Source: Sphingomonas sp. HMP9
GTDB lineage: Bacteria > Pseudomonadota > Alphaproteobacteria > Sphingomonadales > Sphingomonadaceae
DNA length: 64,000 bases
NCBI RefSeq assembly: GCF_013374115.1
Contig: NZ_AP022673.1
Coordinates: forward strand, 2,442,001-2,506,000
Direction of reading: 5' to 3'
Shown: positions 27,943 through 36,567 of the stretch, in pieces
Layout of the letters: each line of letters begins with the position of its first letter
How positions within the stretch are numbered: the first letter of the stretch is position 1
Program-made: the position numbers and the translations under genes
Notes under the pieces: model-generated
What the model saw: the letters and a program-made list of their open reading frames with translations, nothing else
Told to the model about the DNA's origin: nothing
Databases searched by the model: none

Positions 27943-29568
27943 CTATTTCCGCTCGCCCGCCGTCTCGAGGCGTACCGACTTGAACTCGGACCCATCGCGC
28001 CATTCCGGCCACAACCGGCTGTTCGCGAGCTTCGTCCCGATCGTCTGGAACAGGCCCACATCCTGCGCGGCGCCGCGCAGATCCCAGTCCGGCCCCCACG
28101 CGTCGCACGTCTGGTGGTAGCATTTCATATAGCCGTCGAGCCACGCCTGCCCCGCAGTCCGCCCGCCGGTCACGAGATCGGGCGCACCGCTGATCGCCAT
28201 CAGCAGCAGCGTTGGCACGCCGCGGCGCGCGACCGAGAAATGATCGGCGCGGTAGAACAGCCCGCGTTCGGGGAGCGCTTCGGGCGTTACCGCGCGACCC
28301 TGTGCCTTGGCGGCATCGCCGAGCATGTCCTCGAGGCTGTTCTGGCCTGCGCCGACGAGCATGACGTCCTTTGCCGGGCCCGCGGTCTGCAGGATGTCGA
28401 GCGTCAGGTTGGCGACCGTCTTGGCGGCGGGATAGACCGGGTTCACCGCATAGGTTTCCGAGCCGAGCAACCCGCGCTCCTCGCCACTCCACAGCGCGAA
28501 GACGAGGCTGCGGTCGGTCCGCGGTGCCTTGGCGAAGGTGCGCGCGAGTTCGAGCACGCCCGCTACGCCCAGCCCATCATCGTTGGCGCCGGGGCGGATC
28601 GTGCGGCCCTGCGCATCCGGCGCGCCGATCCCGTAGGCATCCCAGTGCGCGCCAAACATCACGACCTCGTCCGGGTGCCTGGTCCCCGGCAGCTTCGCCA
28701 GCACGTTGCGGCTCTCTGCAGTGTCGTGCCTGACCGGCAGGTCGGTGGTAAACGCCTGCTTGAGCGGCACCGGGCGGAAATCGCTGCGGCGTGCGGCCTT
28801 GCGCAAGTCTGCGAGGTCGAGGCCGGAGGCGGCGAACAGCCGAGTCGCGGCCCCTCCTTCGAGCCAGCCCTGGAGCATCACCCGTGTTTCGGGATCCTTC
28901 CGCACGATATCGTAATTCTCGCCGGCGGGCGCGGTCACTGTGTTCCAGCCATAGCCGGCCCCCGGCGTGTCGTGGACGATCAGCGCCGCGACGGCACCCC
29001 GCCTCGCCGCTTCCTCATATTTGTACGTCCAGCGGCCGTAATAGGTCATCCGGCGATCACCGAACTTGCCCTTCGAATCGTCGCCGGCAATCGCCTCGAA
29101 ATCGGGATCGTTGACGAGGAAGACCGCGACCTTACCCTTGAGGTCGAGCCCCTTGAAGTCGTCCCAGCCGCGTTCGGGCGCGCTGACGCCGTAGCCGACG
29201 AACACCATCGGTGCGTTGGCGATGGCGACCCGGTCGACCCCGCGGACGGTGCTGAGATAGACGTCGCGGCCCTGCACCAGCGGCGTGGTGCCGACGCGCA
29301 CGGTGCCGGTGCCCATGCGCGTGTGGACGAGCGGTACGGGCTGCGTCCAGCTGCCGTTCGGGCCGCCGGGCTGTGCCTTCATCGCCTTGAACTGCGCGAT
29401 CAGCCAATCGATCGTCCTGGTCTCGCCCGGCGTGCCGGGGGCGCGGCCCTCGAACGAGTCGGACGCGAGCGTCTTCACGTCGGCGGACAGGCTCGCGGGC
29501 GCAATCTGCGCCGCGGCGGGTGCCGCGGCGAGCAGAGCCGCCGCCCCGAACAGACGACGCGCGCTCAC
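27943..29568 (-). CDS. Secreted M28-family metallopeptidase with PA domain
   Basis: A 541-residue protein with a signal peptide (LFGAAALLAAAPAAAQ). A PA domain (about 110-255, YGVSAPERGWDDFKGLDLKGKVAVFL) is inserted before the peptidase domain. Zinc ligands of M28 are visible: MFGAHWDAYG, GANDDGLGVAG, LWSGEERGLLGS, and YRADHFSVA. The late KCYHQTCDAW supplies the last histidine. It should be an aminopeptidase acting in the periplasm or outside. Its start overlaps the MAPEG gene stop by 4 nt, so the two are translationally coupled. Confidence 0.92.
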   Translation of the reverse strand: MSARRLFGAAALLAAAPAAAQIAPASLSADVKTLASDSFEGRAPGTPGETRTIDWLIAQFKAMKAQPGGPNGSWTQPVPLVHTRMGTGTVRVGTTPLVQGRDVYLSTVRGVDRVAIANAPMVFVGYGVSAPERGWDDFKGLDLKGKVAVFLVNDPDFEAIAGDDSKGKFGDRRMTYYGRWTYKYEEAARRGAVAALIVHDTPGAGYGWNTVTAPAGENYDIVRKDPETRVMLQGWLEGGAATRLFAASGLDLADLRKAARRSDFRPVPLKQAFTTDLPVRHDTAESRNVLAKLPGTRHPDEVVMFGAHWDAYGIGAPDAQGRTIRPGANDDGLGVAGVLELARTFAKAPRTDRSLVFALWSGEERGLLGSETYAVNPVYPAAKTVANLTLDILQTAGPAKDVMLVGAGQNSLEDMLGDAAKAQGRAVTPEALPERGLFYRADHFSVARRGVPTLLLMAISGAPDLVTGGRTAGQAWLDGYMKCYHQTCDAWGPDWDLRGAAQDVGLFQTIGTKLANSRLWPEWRDGSEFKSVRLETAGERK

Positions 29569-30008
29569 GCCCGGTCACCCGATGGCACGACTTGGAACGT
29601 CTTGGCGGTCGGCACGGCGTTCGCCTGATACGCGATCGCCAGCGCCCAGCCGGCGAGCAGCGCCATCAGCGCCCAGGTCGCCAGTGCCCCGCCTGCACGC
29701 GGTACGCTGGATGTCGGCTGGTCCATCCCGAACGCGTGCGCGACGCGGGCGATCACGAACACCGCACCGGCGATCCACAACCATAGCGTCGACCCGCCCG
29801 CGAGTTCGATCAGGCCGAGCAGGATCAGGATGAACGGCGCATATTCGGTGAAGTTGGCATGCGCGCGCATCCGCCCCTGCAACAGCGCATCGCCGTTATC
29901 GCCCAGCAGCACCTTGTCCTTCACGCGGATCGGCACGATTCGGAAGGCGAGCCACAGATTGACGACGGCAGCAGCCGCTGCGATCGTCAGTGTCACGGGT
30001 AATATCAC
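29565..30008 (-). CDS. MAPEG-family membrane protein
   Basis: A 147-residue protein with four hydrophobic segments. The pattern R-x-HxNFTEYAPFILILLGLIE after the first helix is the MAPEG signature (eicosanoid and glutathione metabolism). The GTG at 30008 has GAGGGG seven nt upstream. Bacterial members are often uncharacterised; some are glutathione transferases. The gene is coupled to the M28 peptidase by a 4-nt overlap, but I see no functional link. Confidence 0.88.
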   Translation of the reverse strand: MILPVTLTIAAAAAVVNLWLAFRIVPIRVKDKVLLGDNGDALLQGRMRAHANFTEYAPFILILLGLIELAGGSTLWLWIAGAVFVIARVAHAFGMDQPTSSVPRAGGALATWALMALLAGWALAIAYQANAVPTAKTFQVVPSGDRA

Positions 30009-30082
30009 GGCGTTGCCCCTCGTTGGATGTCGACGGCGGTCCTGCCACCCGCGACCAATGGTTGCAACGCGAGGGCGAAAGC

Positions 30083-30110
30083 TTGCAACGCGGGACGAAT
30101 TCGCTATAGC
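30083..30110 (+). promoter_or_regulatory. Candidate sigma-70 promoter of the rpmF-plsX-fabH operon
   Basis: TTGCAA (30083-30088) and TATAGC (30105-30110) are separated by 16 nt. They lie about 120 nt before rpmF. The -35 lies inside the second copy of a TTGCAACGCG direct repeat (30062-30071 and 30083-30092). Confidence 0.45.
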
Positions 30111-30233
30111 GCCACGCTTCGCGAGCGTCAGGCCGCATGGGTTGCTTCAGGCGGCCGGCATTCATGTCGGTCGCCGAGTTCCGTGTCCAGGCGTACTCGG
30201 AGCCCCGACCTTTAGATTGAACAAGGTGCCGAA

Positions 30234-30413
30234 ATGGCCGTCCCCAAAAGAAAAACCTCGCCCTCCAAGCGCGGCATGCGCCGTGGCCACGACTCGCTCA
30301 CGATCGCGTCGTTCCAGGAATGCCCCAACTGTGGCGAACTGAAGCGTCCGCACAACCTCTGCGGGTCGTGCGGTCACTATAACGGTCGTGAAATCCTCTC
30401 GATCGAGGGCTGA
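30234..30413 (+). CDS. rpmF: 50S ribosomal protein L32
   Basis: A 59-residue protein starting [20 protein letters not shown]. Four cysteines in [21 protein letters not shown] form a zinc-binding C-x2-C...C-x2-C pattern. L32 belongs to the large ribosomal subunit. As in many bacteria it leads the fatty-acid/phospholipid genes plsX and fabH, only 41 nt ahead of plsX. Confidence 0.96.
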   Translation: MAVPKRKTSPSKRGMRRGHDSLTIASFQECPNCGELKRPHNLCGSCGHYNGREILSIEG

Positions 30414-30454
30414 GGCTTCCGTCCGGAACCTCTAACTTGAACGAAGGATTGACG

Positions 30455-31483
30455 ATGCCCGACAGCGGCTGGATCGCGGTCGATGCGATGGGTGGCGACG
30501 ACGGGCTGGCAGTGATGCTCGCCGGCGTTGCGCGCGCGCGCCATCGATTCGAGGGCATGCGCTTCTTATTGGTCGGCGACGAAACTGCGATTCGTGAAGA
30601 GCTCAAGGCTCATCCGAACCTGTCGCAGAATTCCGAGATCGTCCACGCCCCCGAGGTCGTCGGCTCGAGCGAAAAGCCGAGCCAGGCGATCCGGCGGGCG
30701 AAGAAGACGTCGATGGGCATCGCGATCGACCTGGTGAAACAGGGTCGCGCCGCCGCCGCGGTGTCTTCGGGTAACACCGGCGCGCTGATGGCGATGGCGA
30801 AGCTGTCGCTGCGGATGCTGCCGGGTATCGACCGGCCGGCACTCGCGGCGCGTCTGCCGACCCTGGGCGATACCGACATGGTGATGCTCGACCTTGGTGC
30901 GAACACCGAGTGCGATGCGCGCAACCTCGTCCAGTTCGCGATCATGGGCGCCGCCTATGCGCGGACTGCTCTCGACATCCCGCACCCCCGCGTCGCACTG
31001 CTGAATATCGGCAGCGAGGACATGAAGGGTACCGACGAGATCCGCGACGCCGCCGCGCAGCTGCGCGCGACGCCGTCCGTCGACATGCAGTTCGAAGGCT
31101 TCATCGAGGGTGACCGGCTGTCGCGCGGTGAGGTCGACGTCGTGGTATGTGACGGCTTTTCGGGCAACATCGCGCTGAAGACCGCCGAGGGCACCGCGCG
31201 ATTCGTCGCCGACCTGCTCAAGCGCGCGTTCCGCAGCTCGGTGCGCTCGAAGCTCGGCTTCCTGATCTCGAAGCCGGCGACCGAATTGCTGCGCGATCAC
31301 CTCGATCCCAACAATCACAACGGCGCGGTCTTTCTCGGGCTCAACGGCATCGTCGTGAAGAGCCATGGCGGCGCCAACGAGCGCGGCGTCGCGACCGCTA
31401 TCGGCAATGCCGCCAAGATGGTCCGCAACGACCTGGTACGGCGGATCGCCGACGATCTCGGCAATGTGGAGAAGGCGGCATGA
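30455..31483 (+). CDS. plsX: Phosphate acyltransferase PlsX
   Basis: A 342-residue protein with [11 protein letters not shown] at the start and internal [47 protein letters not shown] and [13 protein letters not shown]. PlsX converts acyl-ACP to acyl-phosphate, the first step of membrane phospholipid synthesis in this pathway. GAAGGA precedes the ATG at 30455 by 6 nt. Its stop overlaps the fabH start (ATGA). Confidence 0.96.
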   Translation: MPDSGWIAVDAMGGDDGLAVMLAGVARARHRFEGMRFLLVGDETAIREELKAHPNLSQNSEIVHAPEVVGSSEKPSQAIRRAKKTSMGIAIDLVKQGRAAAAVSSGNTGALMAMAKLSLRMLPGIDRPALAARLPTLGDTDMVMLDLGANTECDARNLVQFAIMGAAYARTALDIPHPRVALLNIGSEDMKGTDEIRDAAAQLRATPSVDMQFEGFIEGDRLSRGEVDVVVCDGFSGNIALKTAEGTARFVADLLKRAFRSSVRSKLGFLISKPATELLRDHLDPNNHNGAVFLGLNGIVVKSHGGANERGVATAIGNAAKMVRNDLVRRIADDLGNVEKAA

Positions 31484-32448
31484 TCCGTTCGGTCGTCATC
31501 GGCACGGGCTCCGCCCTGCCCGTCCGTCGTGTCTCGAACGCCGAACTCACGGAGACCGTTGATACCAGCGACGAGTGGATCGTCGAGCGCACCGGCATCC
31601 GCTTCCGCCACATCGCCGGCGAAGGCGAGACGACCGCGACGCTGGCGGCCGATGCGTGCAAGGCCGCGCTGGTCGCAGCGGGGATCGACTCGCAGAGCAT
31701 CGACCTGATCGTGCTCGCCACCGCGACTCCGGACCAGACGTTTCCGTCGAGCGCCACCAAGGTGCAGGCGATGCTCGGGATCGACGACTGCGTCGCGTTC
31801 GACGTCGCCGCGGTCTGCTCGGGCTTCCTCTACGCGGTCCAGGTCGTCGACAGCATGATCCGCAGCGGTGTCGCCAAGCGTGCGCTGGTGATCGGCGCGG
31901 AGACGTTCAGCCGCATCCTCGACTGGGAAGACCGGACGACCTGCGTGTTGTTCGGCGATGGCGCTGGCGCGATCGTGCTCGAGGCGCAGGATACCGCCGA
32001 CGCGGACGGGCGCGGGATCCTGACGACCAAGCTGCACGCCGATGGCCGGCACAACGAGCTTCTCTACGTCGACGGCGGCGTCTCGACGACCGGCACTGTC
32101 GGCAAGCTGCGCATGAAGGGCCGCGAGGTCTTCCGTCATGCGGTGACTAACCTGGCATCCGTCATGACCGAGTCGCTGGCGATGGCCGGGCTCGACGCGA
32201 ACCAGGTCGACTGGGTCGTGCCGCATCAGGCGAACGCCCGGATCCTGGACGCGACCGCGCGGAAACTCGGCCTTGCCCCCGCCAAGGTTGTCGTCACCGT
32301 CGACCAGCATGCCAACACGTCGGCTGCCTCCGTACCGCTCGCTCTGGACGTCGCGGTGCGCGACGGTCGCATTCGGGAAGGCCAGATCGTCGTGCTGGAG
32401 GCGATGGGCGGCGGTTTTACCTGGGGTGCTGCGGTTATCCGCTTCTAA
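31480..32448 (+). CDS. fabH: 3-oxoacyl-[ACP] synthase III (FabH)
   Basis: A 322-residue thiolase-fold enzyme. The catalytic triad is Cys113 (AAVCSGF), His249 (VPHQAN) and Asn279 (HANTSAAS). It condenses acetyl-CoA with malonyl-ACP to start fatty-acid synthesis. The ATG overlaps the plsX stop. The [10 protein letters not shown] and DWEDRTT motifs fit the family. It belongs to the rpmF-plsX-fabH operon. Confidence 0.96.
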   Translation: MIRSVVIGTGSALPVRRVSNAELTETVDTSDEWIVERTGIRFRHIAGEGETTATLAADACKAALVAAGIDSQSIDLIVLATATPDQTFPSSATKVQAMLGIDDCVAFDVAAVCSGFLYAVQVVDSMIRSGVAKRALVIGAETFSRILDWEDRTTCVLFGDGAGAIVLEAQDTADADGRGILTTKLHADGRHNELLYVDGGVSTTGTVGKLRMKGREVFRHAVTNLASVMTESLAMAGLDANQVDWVVPHQANARILDATARKLGLAPAKVVVTVDQHANTSAASVPLALDVAVRDGRIREGQIVVLEAMGGGFTWGAAVIRF

Positions 32449-32477
32449 TCCTGCCACAAACCAATCGATTCGCTTGT

Positions 32478-32491
32478 AGAACAAAAGTTCT
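32478..32491. promoter_or_regulatory. AGAAC-AAAA-GTTCT palindrome upstream of ihfA
   Basis: A perfect 5-bp inverted repeat with a 4-nt spacer lies 53 nt before ihfA, in the only long spacer of the operon. It may bind a regulator controlling ihfA. The GAAC-N4-GTTC shape resembles the Gram-positive LexA box, but alphaproteobacterial LexA sites differ. Confidence 0.35.
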
Positions 32492-32544
32492 TCCGGTCGC
32501 GTTCCAGCTTGTGTAGGAGGGGCGCCGAGACTGGGAGCTTGTGA

Positions 32545-32844
32545 ATGACGATGACCGGTACTTTGACGCGGGCCGATTTGGCCGAGTCCCTCCACCGCGA
32601 GGTTGGATTGTCGCGTTCGGACTCATCGAAGATCGTCGAACAGATCCTCGCCGAGATGTGCGGCGCGCTGTCCGAAGGCGAGAACGTCAAGATCTCCGGG
32701 TTCGGGACGTTCGTGCTGCGCGACAAGGGCGAGCGCGTGGGCCGCAATCCGAAGACCGGCATCGAAGTGCCGATCGCGCCCCGCCGTGTCCTGACGTTCC
32801 GCGCAAGCCAGATGATGCGTGAGCGCATCGTCGGTGCCGACTAA
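32545..32844 (+). CDS. ihfA: Integration host factor subunit alpha
   Basis: A 99-residue DNABII protein. It has the dimer helices, the [21 protein letters not shown] beta arm, and the DNA-intercalating IPIAPRR-like tip ([15 protein letters not shown]). IHF bends DNA and often helps sigma-54 activators, which fits the RpoN promoters in this window. An ATG 6 nt downstream is an alternative. A MerR-type gene follows by 7 nt. Confidence 0.93.
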   Translation: MTMTGTLTRADLAESLHREVGLSRSDSSKIVEQILAEMCGALSEGENVKISGFGTFVLRDKGERVGRNPKTGIEVPIAPRRVLTFRASQMMRERIVGAD

Positions 32845-32851
32845 TCCAGCA

Positions 32852-33319
32852 ATGCCCGACGGTGACGATGATTCCCCTGCCGACCCTACAGGCGACAGCG
32901 GTCAAAATACCAATCTTGTCTTAGCCAGCGACGGGGACGCTCCGTCGGCATCCGTTCCTGGCAAAACTCCCGTTTCAGGCAAGACTGGCGCGGCGTTTCG
33001 AACGATCGGCGAGCTGTCACGCGAGACCGGCCTGCCACAGCATATCCTGCGATATTGGGAGACCCGGTTTCCGCAGCTGCGCCCCCTGCAACGCGCGGGC
33101 AATCGACGCTATTACCGTGCCGAGGATGCGGTACTGGTCCGGCGGATCGATACGCTGCTCAATCGCGAAGGCTATACCGTCCGCGGCGTGCAGCAATTGC
33201 TTGCCGCTGAAAAGACACCGGTCGCCACGACCGAGGCGATCGAGCCCATGATCCCTGCCCTCCGTGCGATCCGCGCGCTTCTGGCAGACGCATTGGTCGA
33301 GGACGGCCGGCGCGCCTGA
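32852..33319 (+). CDS. MerR-family transcriptional regulator
   Basis: A 155-residue protein. Residues about 45-115 are the winged-helix domain: RTIGELSRETGLPQHILRYWETRFPQLRPLQRAGNRRYYRAEDAVLVRRI. No cysteine cluster is seen, so it is not a metal sensor of the MerR/CueR type. An acidic Ser/Pro-rich N-terminus precedes it. It directly follows ihfA, a common arrangement in alphaproteobacteria with unknown regulatory role. ATG 32852 is preferred over a GTG at 32819 lying inside ihfA. Confidence 0.85.
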   Translation: MPDGDDDSPADPTGDSGQNTNLVLASDGDAPSASVPGKTPVSGKTGAAFRTIGELSRETGLPQHILRYWETRFPQLRPLQRAGNRRYYRAEDAVLVRRIDTLLNREGYTVRGVQQLLAAEKTPVATTEAIEPMIPALRAIRALLADALVEDGRRA

Positions 33320-33372
33320 CGCGCTGTCGGTAAAAGGGAAAGGGGAAGAACGATGCCCTCCCCTCGCCGATC

Positions 33373-33888
33373 TTAACCCTCGCTGCCGAGCGTCTTCTTG
33401 GCCGCGTCGAGTGCTGCCTTGCCGCCCTTGCGGACGGTCTTCACCGCGTCTTCCGATGCCTTCTCGATCGTCGTGCCGGCCTTACGACCGAGCCCGATCG
33501 ACTTCGCCATCGCACGACGCGCTTCCGAATAGGTCGCGGCGACCATCGGATAGTCGGCCTTCAGGTTGAAGCGCTCGCGATACTGTTCCGGCGTCATGCC
33601 GTTGGTCGACAGGTGGCGACGCAGCGTCTTGTACTTCTTGCCGTCGAGCATCGAGATGATGTGATCCGGCGACGCGAGCGACTTGCGGACCGAAACGGCC
33701 GGCTCCGACGCAGGCATCGCAGCAGTCTCGGGTTCGGCATCGCCATTACCGACAAGCTTCTCGACCGCAGCGTGCATCGCGACGAGGAACGTGGGTACGT
33801 CGTCTGCGGCGGTGCGCGTATTGGGGTTCGCAAGCCATGCTGCCGTCAGTTCGGCGGCAAGCTCGACCGTATTGATTGTATCAGTCAC
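33373..33888 (-). CDS. MucR-family regulator lacking zinc-finger cysteine (copy 1)
   Basis: A 171-residue Ros/MucR protein with VSVRKSLASPDHIISMLDGKKYKTLRRHL and MTPEQYRERFNLKADYPMVA. In Ros the zinc ligands are C-x2-C-x9-H-x3-H; here the positions hold Ser79, Asp82, His92 and Asn96, so metal binding is probably lost. The tail is an Ala/Lys-rich helix (KTVRKGGKAALDAAKKTLG). MucR proteins regulate exopolysaccharide, motility and flagella. An AACACC-A-GGTGTT palindrome lies about 65 nt upstream. Confidence 0.9.
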   Translation of the reverse strand: MTDTINTVELAAELTAAWLANPNTRTAADDVPTFLVAMHAAVEKLVGNGDAEPETAAMPASEPAVSVRKSLASPDHIISMLDGKKYKTLRRHLSTNGMTPEQYRERFNLKADYPMVAATYSEARRAMAKSIGLGRKAGTTIEKASEDAVKTVRKGGKAALDAAKKTLGSEG

Positions 33889-34665
33889 ACTAGGTCCTTG
33901 AATTCGTAATGCACCCCTGCGAGCAGGCGCCTACAGCTTTTGGCTGCAAATGAACACCAGGTGTTTACCATACGCCTATTATTACGTTTTGTTCATTCAC
34001 GCCGCAAATGTCAGTGAGCGGCCCGATGTGCTTTGATGTCACGCCGCAGATAGCCAGACTTTGGCTAACAGGATGTCCGCATCGAAGAACGCAAAGTCCC
34101 AATGCAGACGTCCATGACAAACATTATGGATCCTTGGCTTTCCGATCGGTACGCCATCGAACGATCGCCAATCCGGTGACTGATACTCAAGCCGGAAACG
34201 GCTTATCGTCGCCGCTACTTTGTTACTCCGACATTCATGTCGCGATGCCCCGAACATGCGTTGCACAACCGCCTTGCCGGCGAGATCAGCGACCTTTGAT
34301 GCGCATGTCGCACGCGGCAGAAACTTGTTCCGTCTGCCGCACGCGTCATCATGCGTCGACCCGCGGTATGAGACGGGGCGACCCGCACCAGAAGTCGCCG
34401 CGGCGCAATTCGCCATCGTTAGTCGCTACGGTGGCAAGCACTTGCCTAGGAACGGTCCCTGGCTCAGCATCTTGCATGAACGGCTGCACACCCTGCCGAA
34501 GCGCCTTCACCCGGCCGCCTACGAAAGGGCCAAAGCAGCATGTGGCGCAGCGGGCACCCATATCCTAGAATCGAACATCGGAGCGATTGGATTTCGAAGC
34601 CACCTCCGTCGCACGCCGAACAAGCAAAGCGCCTTATGAAGTGCAAGAAAGGGACGGATGCGAAG
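33889..34665. other. Gene-poor region upstream of mucR copy 1
   Basis: 777 nt with no gene I can support. The left 100 nt contain A/T-rich stretches (TATTATTACGTTTTGTTCATTCAC) and probably the mucR promoter. The remainder has frames with irregular residue use and no family resemblance. Base use is less GC-rich than neighbouring genes. It may be a decayed region. Confidence 0.55.
33953..33965. promoter_or_regulatory. AACACC-A-GGTGTT palindrome upstream of mucR copy 1
   Basis: A perfect 6-bp inverted repeat with a 1-nt centre lies about 65 nt before the mucR start. It is a candidate operator, possibly for autoregulation as MucR/Ros proteins often repress themselves. The binding protein is inferred. 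Confidence 0.4.
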
Positions 34666-35325
34666 ATGATCGGGGGCAGCCTATCAGAGAGCGTTAGAAG
34701 CCTAGCAGCCGGCGGAGGGCTGATCGTGCTGGTGGCAATCGCTGGCTGCGGCTCGCCCGAAGACGCCCGTGCAAACAGAAGAATGCCTGGTTCCGCACCG
34801 GCTGGAACGGCAACGGTCGCGTCAGTCCCGGTTACCGCGAACGCAGCCGGCGCAGACGCCCCCGTTCGCTCGACCACGGCCGTTGTCGTCGTCGGCGATA
34901 CGCTGTGCCAAGTCGGTGAGATGCGCCTCTTCTCCTGCGAGATCGGTGCCAAGCGCGTGTCGGTGTGCGGCGGTGGCTCGGGTGCGGTCTATCGCTACGG
35001 AACGCCCAGCAAGGTGGAGCTTAGCTCGCATAACCTGACCTTCGCCAAGCGGAGCTATTCGGGTGGCGGAGAATCGCAGATCACTGCTAAAAACGATGAT
35101 TACACCTACACCGTGTTCGATAGCACAGTGAGAACCTCCTTCGGTGAGGGCGCTAACAACCCGGCATTTTCGAGCGGACTGATCATGGCGCGCGGGGAAC
35201 GCGTCATTGCATCGAAAATGTGCAACCGCGAATCCTCGGTGGAAGCGCCCGCGGAAAGGGCGCTGCCGACTGGCAACTTCATCAGACGGATCGCGAAGAT
35301 CGTGCCGACCAGGATCGCGAGATAG
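34666..35325 (+). CDS. Putative lipoprotein of unknown function
   Basis: Up to 219 residues. The N-terminus has a hydrophobic signal (AAGGGLIVLVAIAGCG) with a lipobox, so it should be lipid-anchored after Cys29. The body has two further cysteine-rich stretches (DTLCQVGEMRLFSCEIGAKRVSVCGG) that resemble a small conserved secreted domain. Family unknown to me. The C-terminal about 15 residues (after LPTGNFI) read antisense to a probable gene remnant and may not be native. ATG 34636 is an alternative start. Confidence 0.6.
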   Translation: MIGGSLSESVRSLAAGGGLIVLVAIAGCGSPEDARANRRMPGSAPAGTATVASVPVTANAAGADAPVRSTTAVVVVGDTLCQVGEMRLFSCEIGAKRVSVCGGGSGAVYRYGTPSKVELSSHNLTFAKRSYSGGGESQITAKNDDYTYTVFDSTVRTSFGEGANNPAFSSGLIMARGERVIASKMCNRESSVEAPAERALPTGNFIRRIAKIVPTRIAR

Positions 35326-35624
35326 CCGATCTGTCGTACGACGCTTCCGTCGCCGCCCTCGACGTTGGTCATGATCGGGCCGAGCATCACCAGGGAAATC
35401 AGCGCGATGATCGCGATCCGCAGCGGCATCAGTCGGTCACCGACGCTTCTGAGCACCGGCGCGTCGTCGTCCGCAGCGCCCTCGCCGAGTTTGGCCAGCC
35501 AGTCGCTGCCCGAGTAGGATCCCGGTTTGGCCCCTGGTTTGGATAGGGCGTGCGCGGTCCTCCCAATGCCACTGGAGCGGTTCGCGCGGTCGGATCGGTT
35601 CACGCCGTTGGGTCCTGAAAGCAT
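35283..35624 (-). pseudogene. Remnant of a polysaccharide polymerase / O-antigen ligase-like gene (5' part only)
   Basis: On the minus strand a Ser/Arg-rich N-terminus is followed by RIAIIALISLVMLGPIMTN, VEGGDGSVVRQIGYLAI and LVGTIFAIRLM, two membrane helices that resemble the start of O-antigen ligase-like proteins. The frame then runs into antisense of the lipoprotein gene with no further helices. So only about the first 110 residues remain. The identity is inferred from the helix pattern and motif alone. The boundary near 35283 is approximate. Confidence 0.4.
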
Positions 35625-35959
35625 GCGGAAACTCAATCGATAGGATGCATCGCAGGTACGACGCGTGCCGGACAGGTTGCGCGATAGCGATCGACGCGGC
35701 CGACGATATGCACGCGACCGTTCCTCCAATTCTATCCGCCGCGACGACAGGCGTCGACCATCCGAGACCGGCGATATCTGCCTCATGCCTGTTGTTTGCA
35801 GGATCGAGAACTTTGATCTGGAGCAGTCGAAATGATCGGATCATCAGGCACAAACGCTGCCAAGGTCGATTTTTACAATTTAATGGGCTGAAACCGTCTT
35901 TGGATGGTTGAACCCGCTGTGACACGCCGTTACGGGGTCCGCAGACAATGGAGTATACT
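35326..35959. other. Intergenic region with gene remnant upstream of mucR copy 2
   Basis: Apart from the polymerase-like remnant, I see no gene. The last 100 nt include AT-rich GATTTTTACAATTTAATGGG, which is the type of DNA bound by MucR/Ros proteins and may hold the mucR copy 2 promoter. Confidence 0.45.
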
Positions 35960-36460
35960 ATGGCCGAAGATACCACTGACCTGAATGCCGTCGAGCTGGC
36001 AACAGAACCTACGATCGCCTGGCTCGGCAACCCGAATACGCGGAGTTCGGCTGATGACGTTCCCGCGTTTCTCGGCAAAATGCATGAGACCGTCGCGACG
36101 TTGCTCGGCACCACGACCGAGGCTGCTCCGGTCGAAGCTGCGACCGAATACACGCCTGCCGTAACGGCACGCAAATCGCTCGCGTCGAAGGATCACATCA
36201 TATCGATGATCGACGGCAAGTCGTACAAGACTTTGCGCCGTCACCTCGCGACGCACGGCATGACTCCTGCCGAATACCGCGAACGTTATGGCCTGAAGCC
36301 CGATTACCCGATGGTCGCCGAAAACTACTCGGAAAGCCGTCGCGCGATGGCGAAGAAGATCGGCCTCGTTCGCAAGCCTGGTCCGCGCAAGACCGACTCG
36401 GCGCCTGCCCAGGCGACGACGCGCAAGCGCAAGACGGACATCGCCGCCGCCGCTGAATAA
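35960..36460 (+). CDS. MucR-family regulator lacking zinc-finger cysteine (copy 2)
   Basis: A 166-residue protein similar to copy 1: NPNTRSSADDVPAFL near the N-terminus, RKSLASKDHIISMIDGKSYKTLRRHLATHGM and YGLKPDYPMVAENYSESRRAMAKKIGL. The zinc-ligand positions hold Ser82, Asp85, His95 and His99, so the first cysteine is missing but both histidines remain. The basic tail (KRKTD) differs from copy 1. GGAG lies 6 nt before ATG 35960, which decides the start. A strong terminator follows, shared with motB. Confidence 0.9.
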   Translation: MAEDTTDLNAVELATEPTIAWLGNPNTRSSADDVPAFLGKMHETVATLLGTTTEAAPVEAATEYTPAVTARKSLASKDHIISMIDGKSYKTLRRHLATHGMTPAEYRERYGLKPDYPMVAENYSESRRAMAKKIGLVRKPGPRKTDSAPAQATTRKRKTDIAAAAE

Positions 36461-36474
36461 GCGACGCCGCGAGG

Positions 36475-36520
36475 ACCGACAAAAGGACCGGCGTCTCGCG
36501 ACGCCGGTCCTTTTGTCGGT
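36475..36520. terminator. Bidirectional Rho-independent terminator between mucR copy 2 and motB
   Basis: A perfect 21-bp stem (arms 36475-36495 and 36500-36520) with a TCGC loop contains GACAAAAGGACCGGCG on one side and its complement with CTTTTGTC on the other. It lies between convergent genes and should stop both. Confidence 0.85.
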
Positions 36521-36567
36521 GCCGCCGAGCGCTGAGTCGTTACGTTGCGACCGTCACTTGGCGACCA

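Noticed and set aside
32478..32491. GAACAAAAGTTC as an SOS (LexA) box
   Set aside because: The shape matches Gram-positive LexA sites, but alphaproteobacterial LexA uses GTTC-N7-GTTC; it is kept only as an unassigned palindrome.
34008..34568. Plus-strand frame of 186 codons in the gene-poor region
   Set aside because: Residue use is irregular (many Cys, His, Arg, Pro), there is no ribosome site and no family resemblance.
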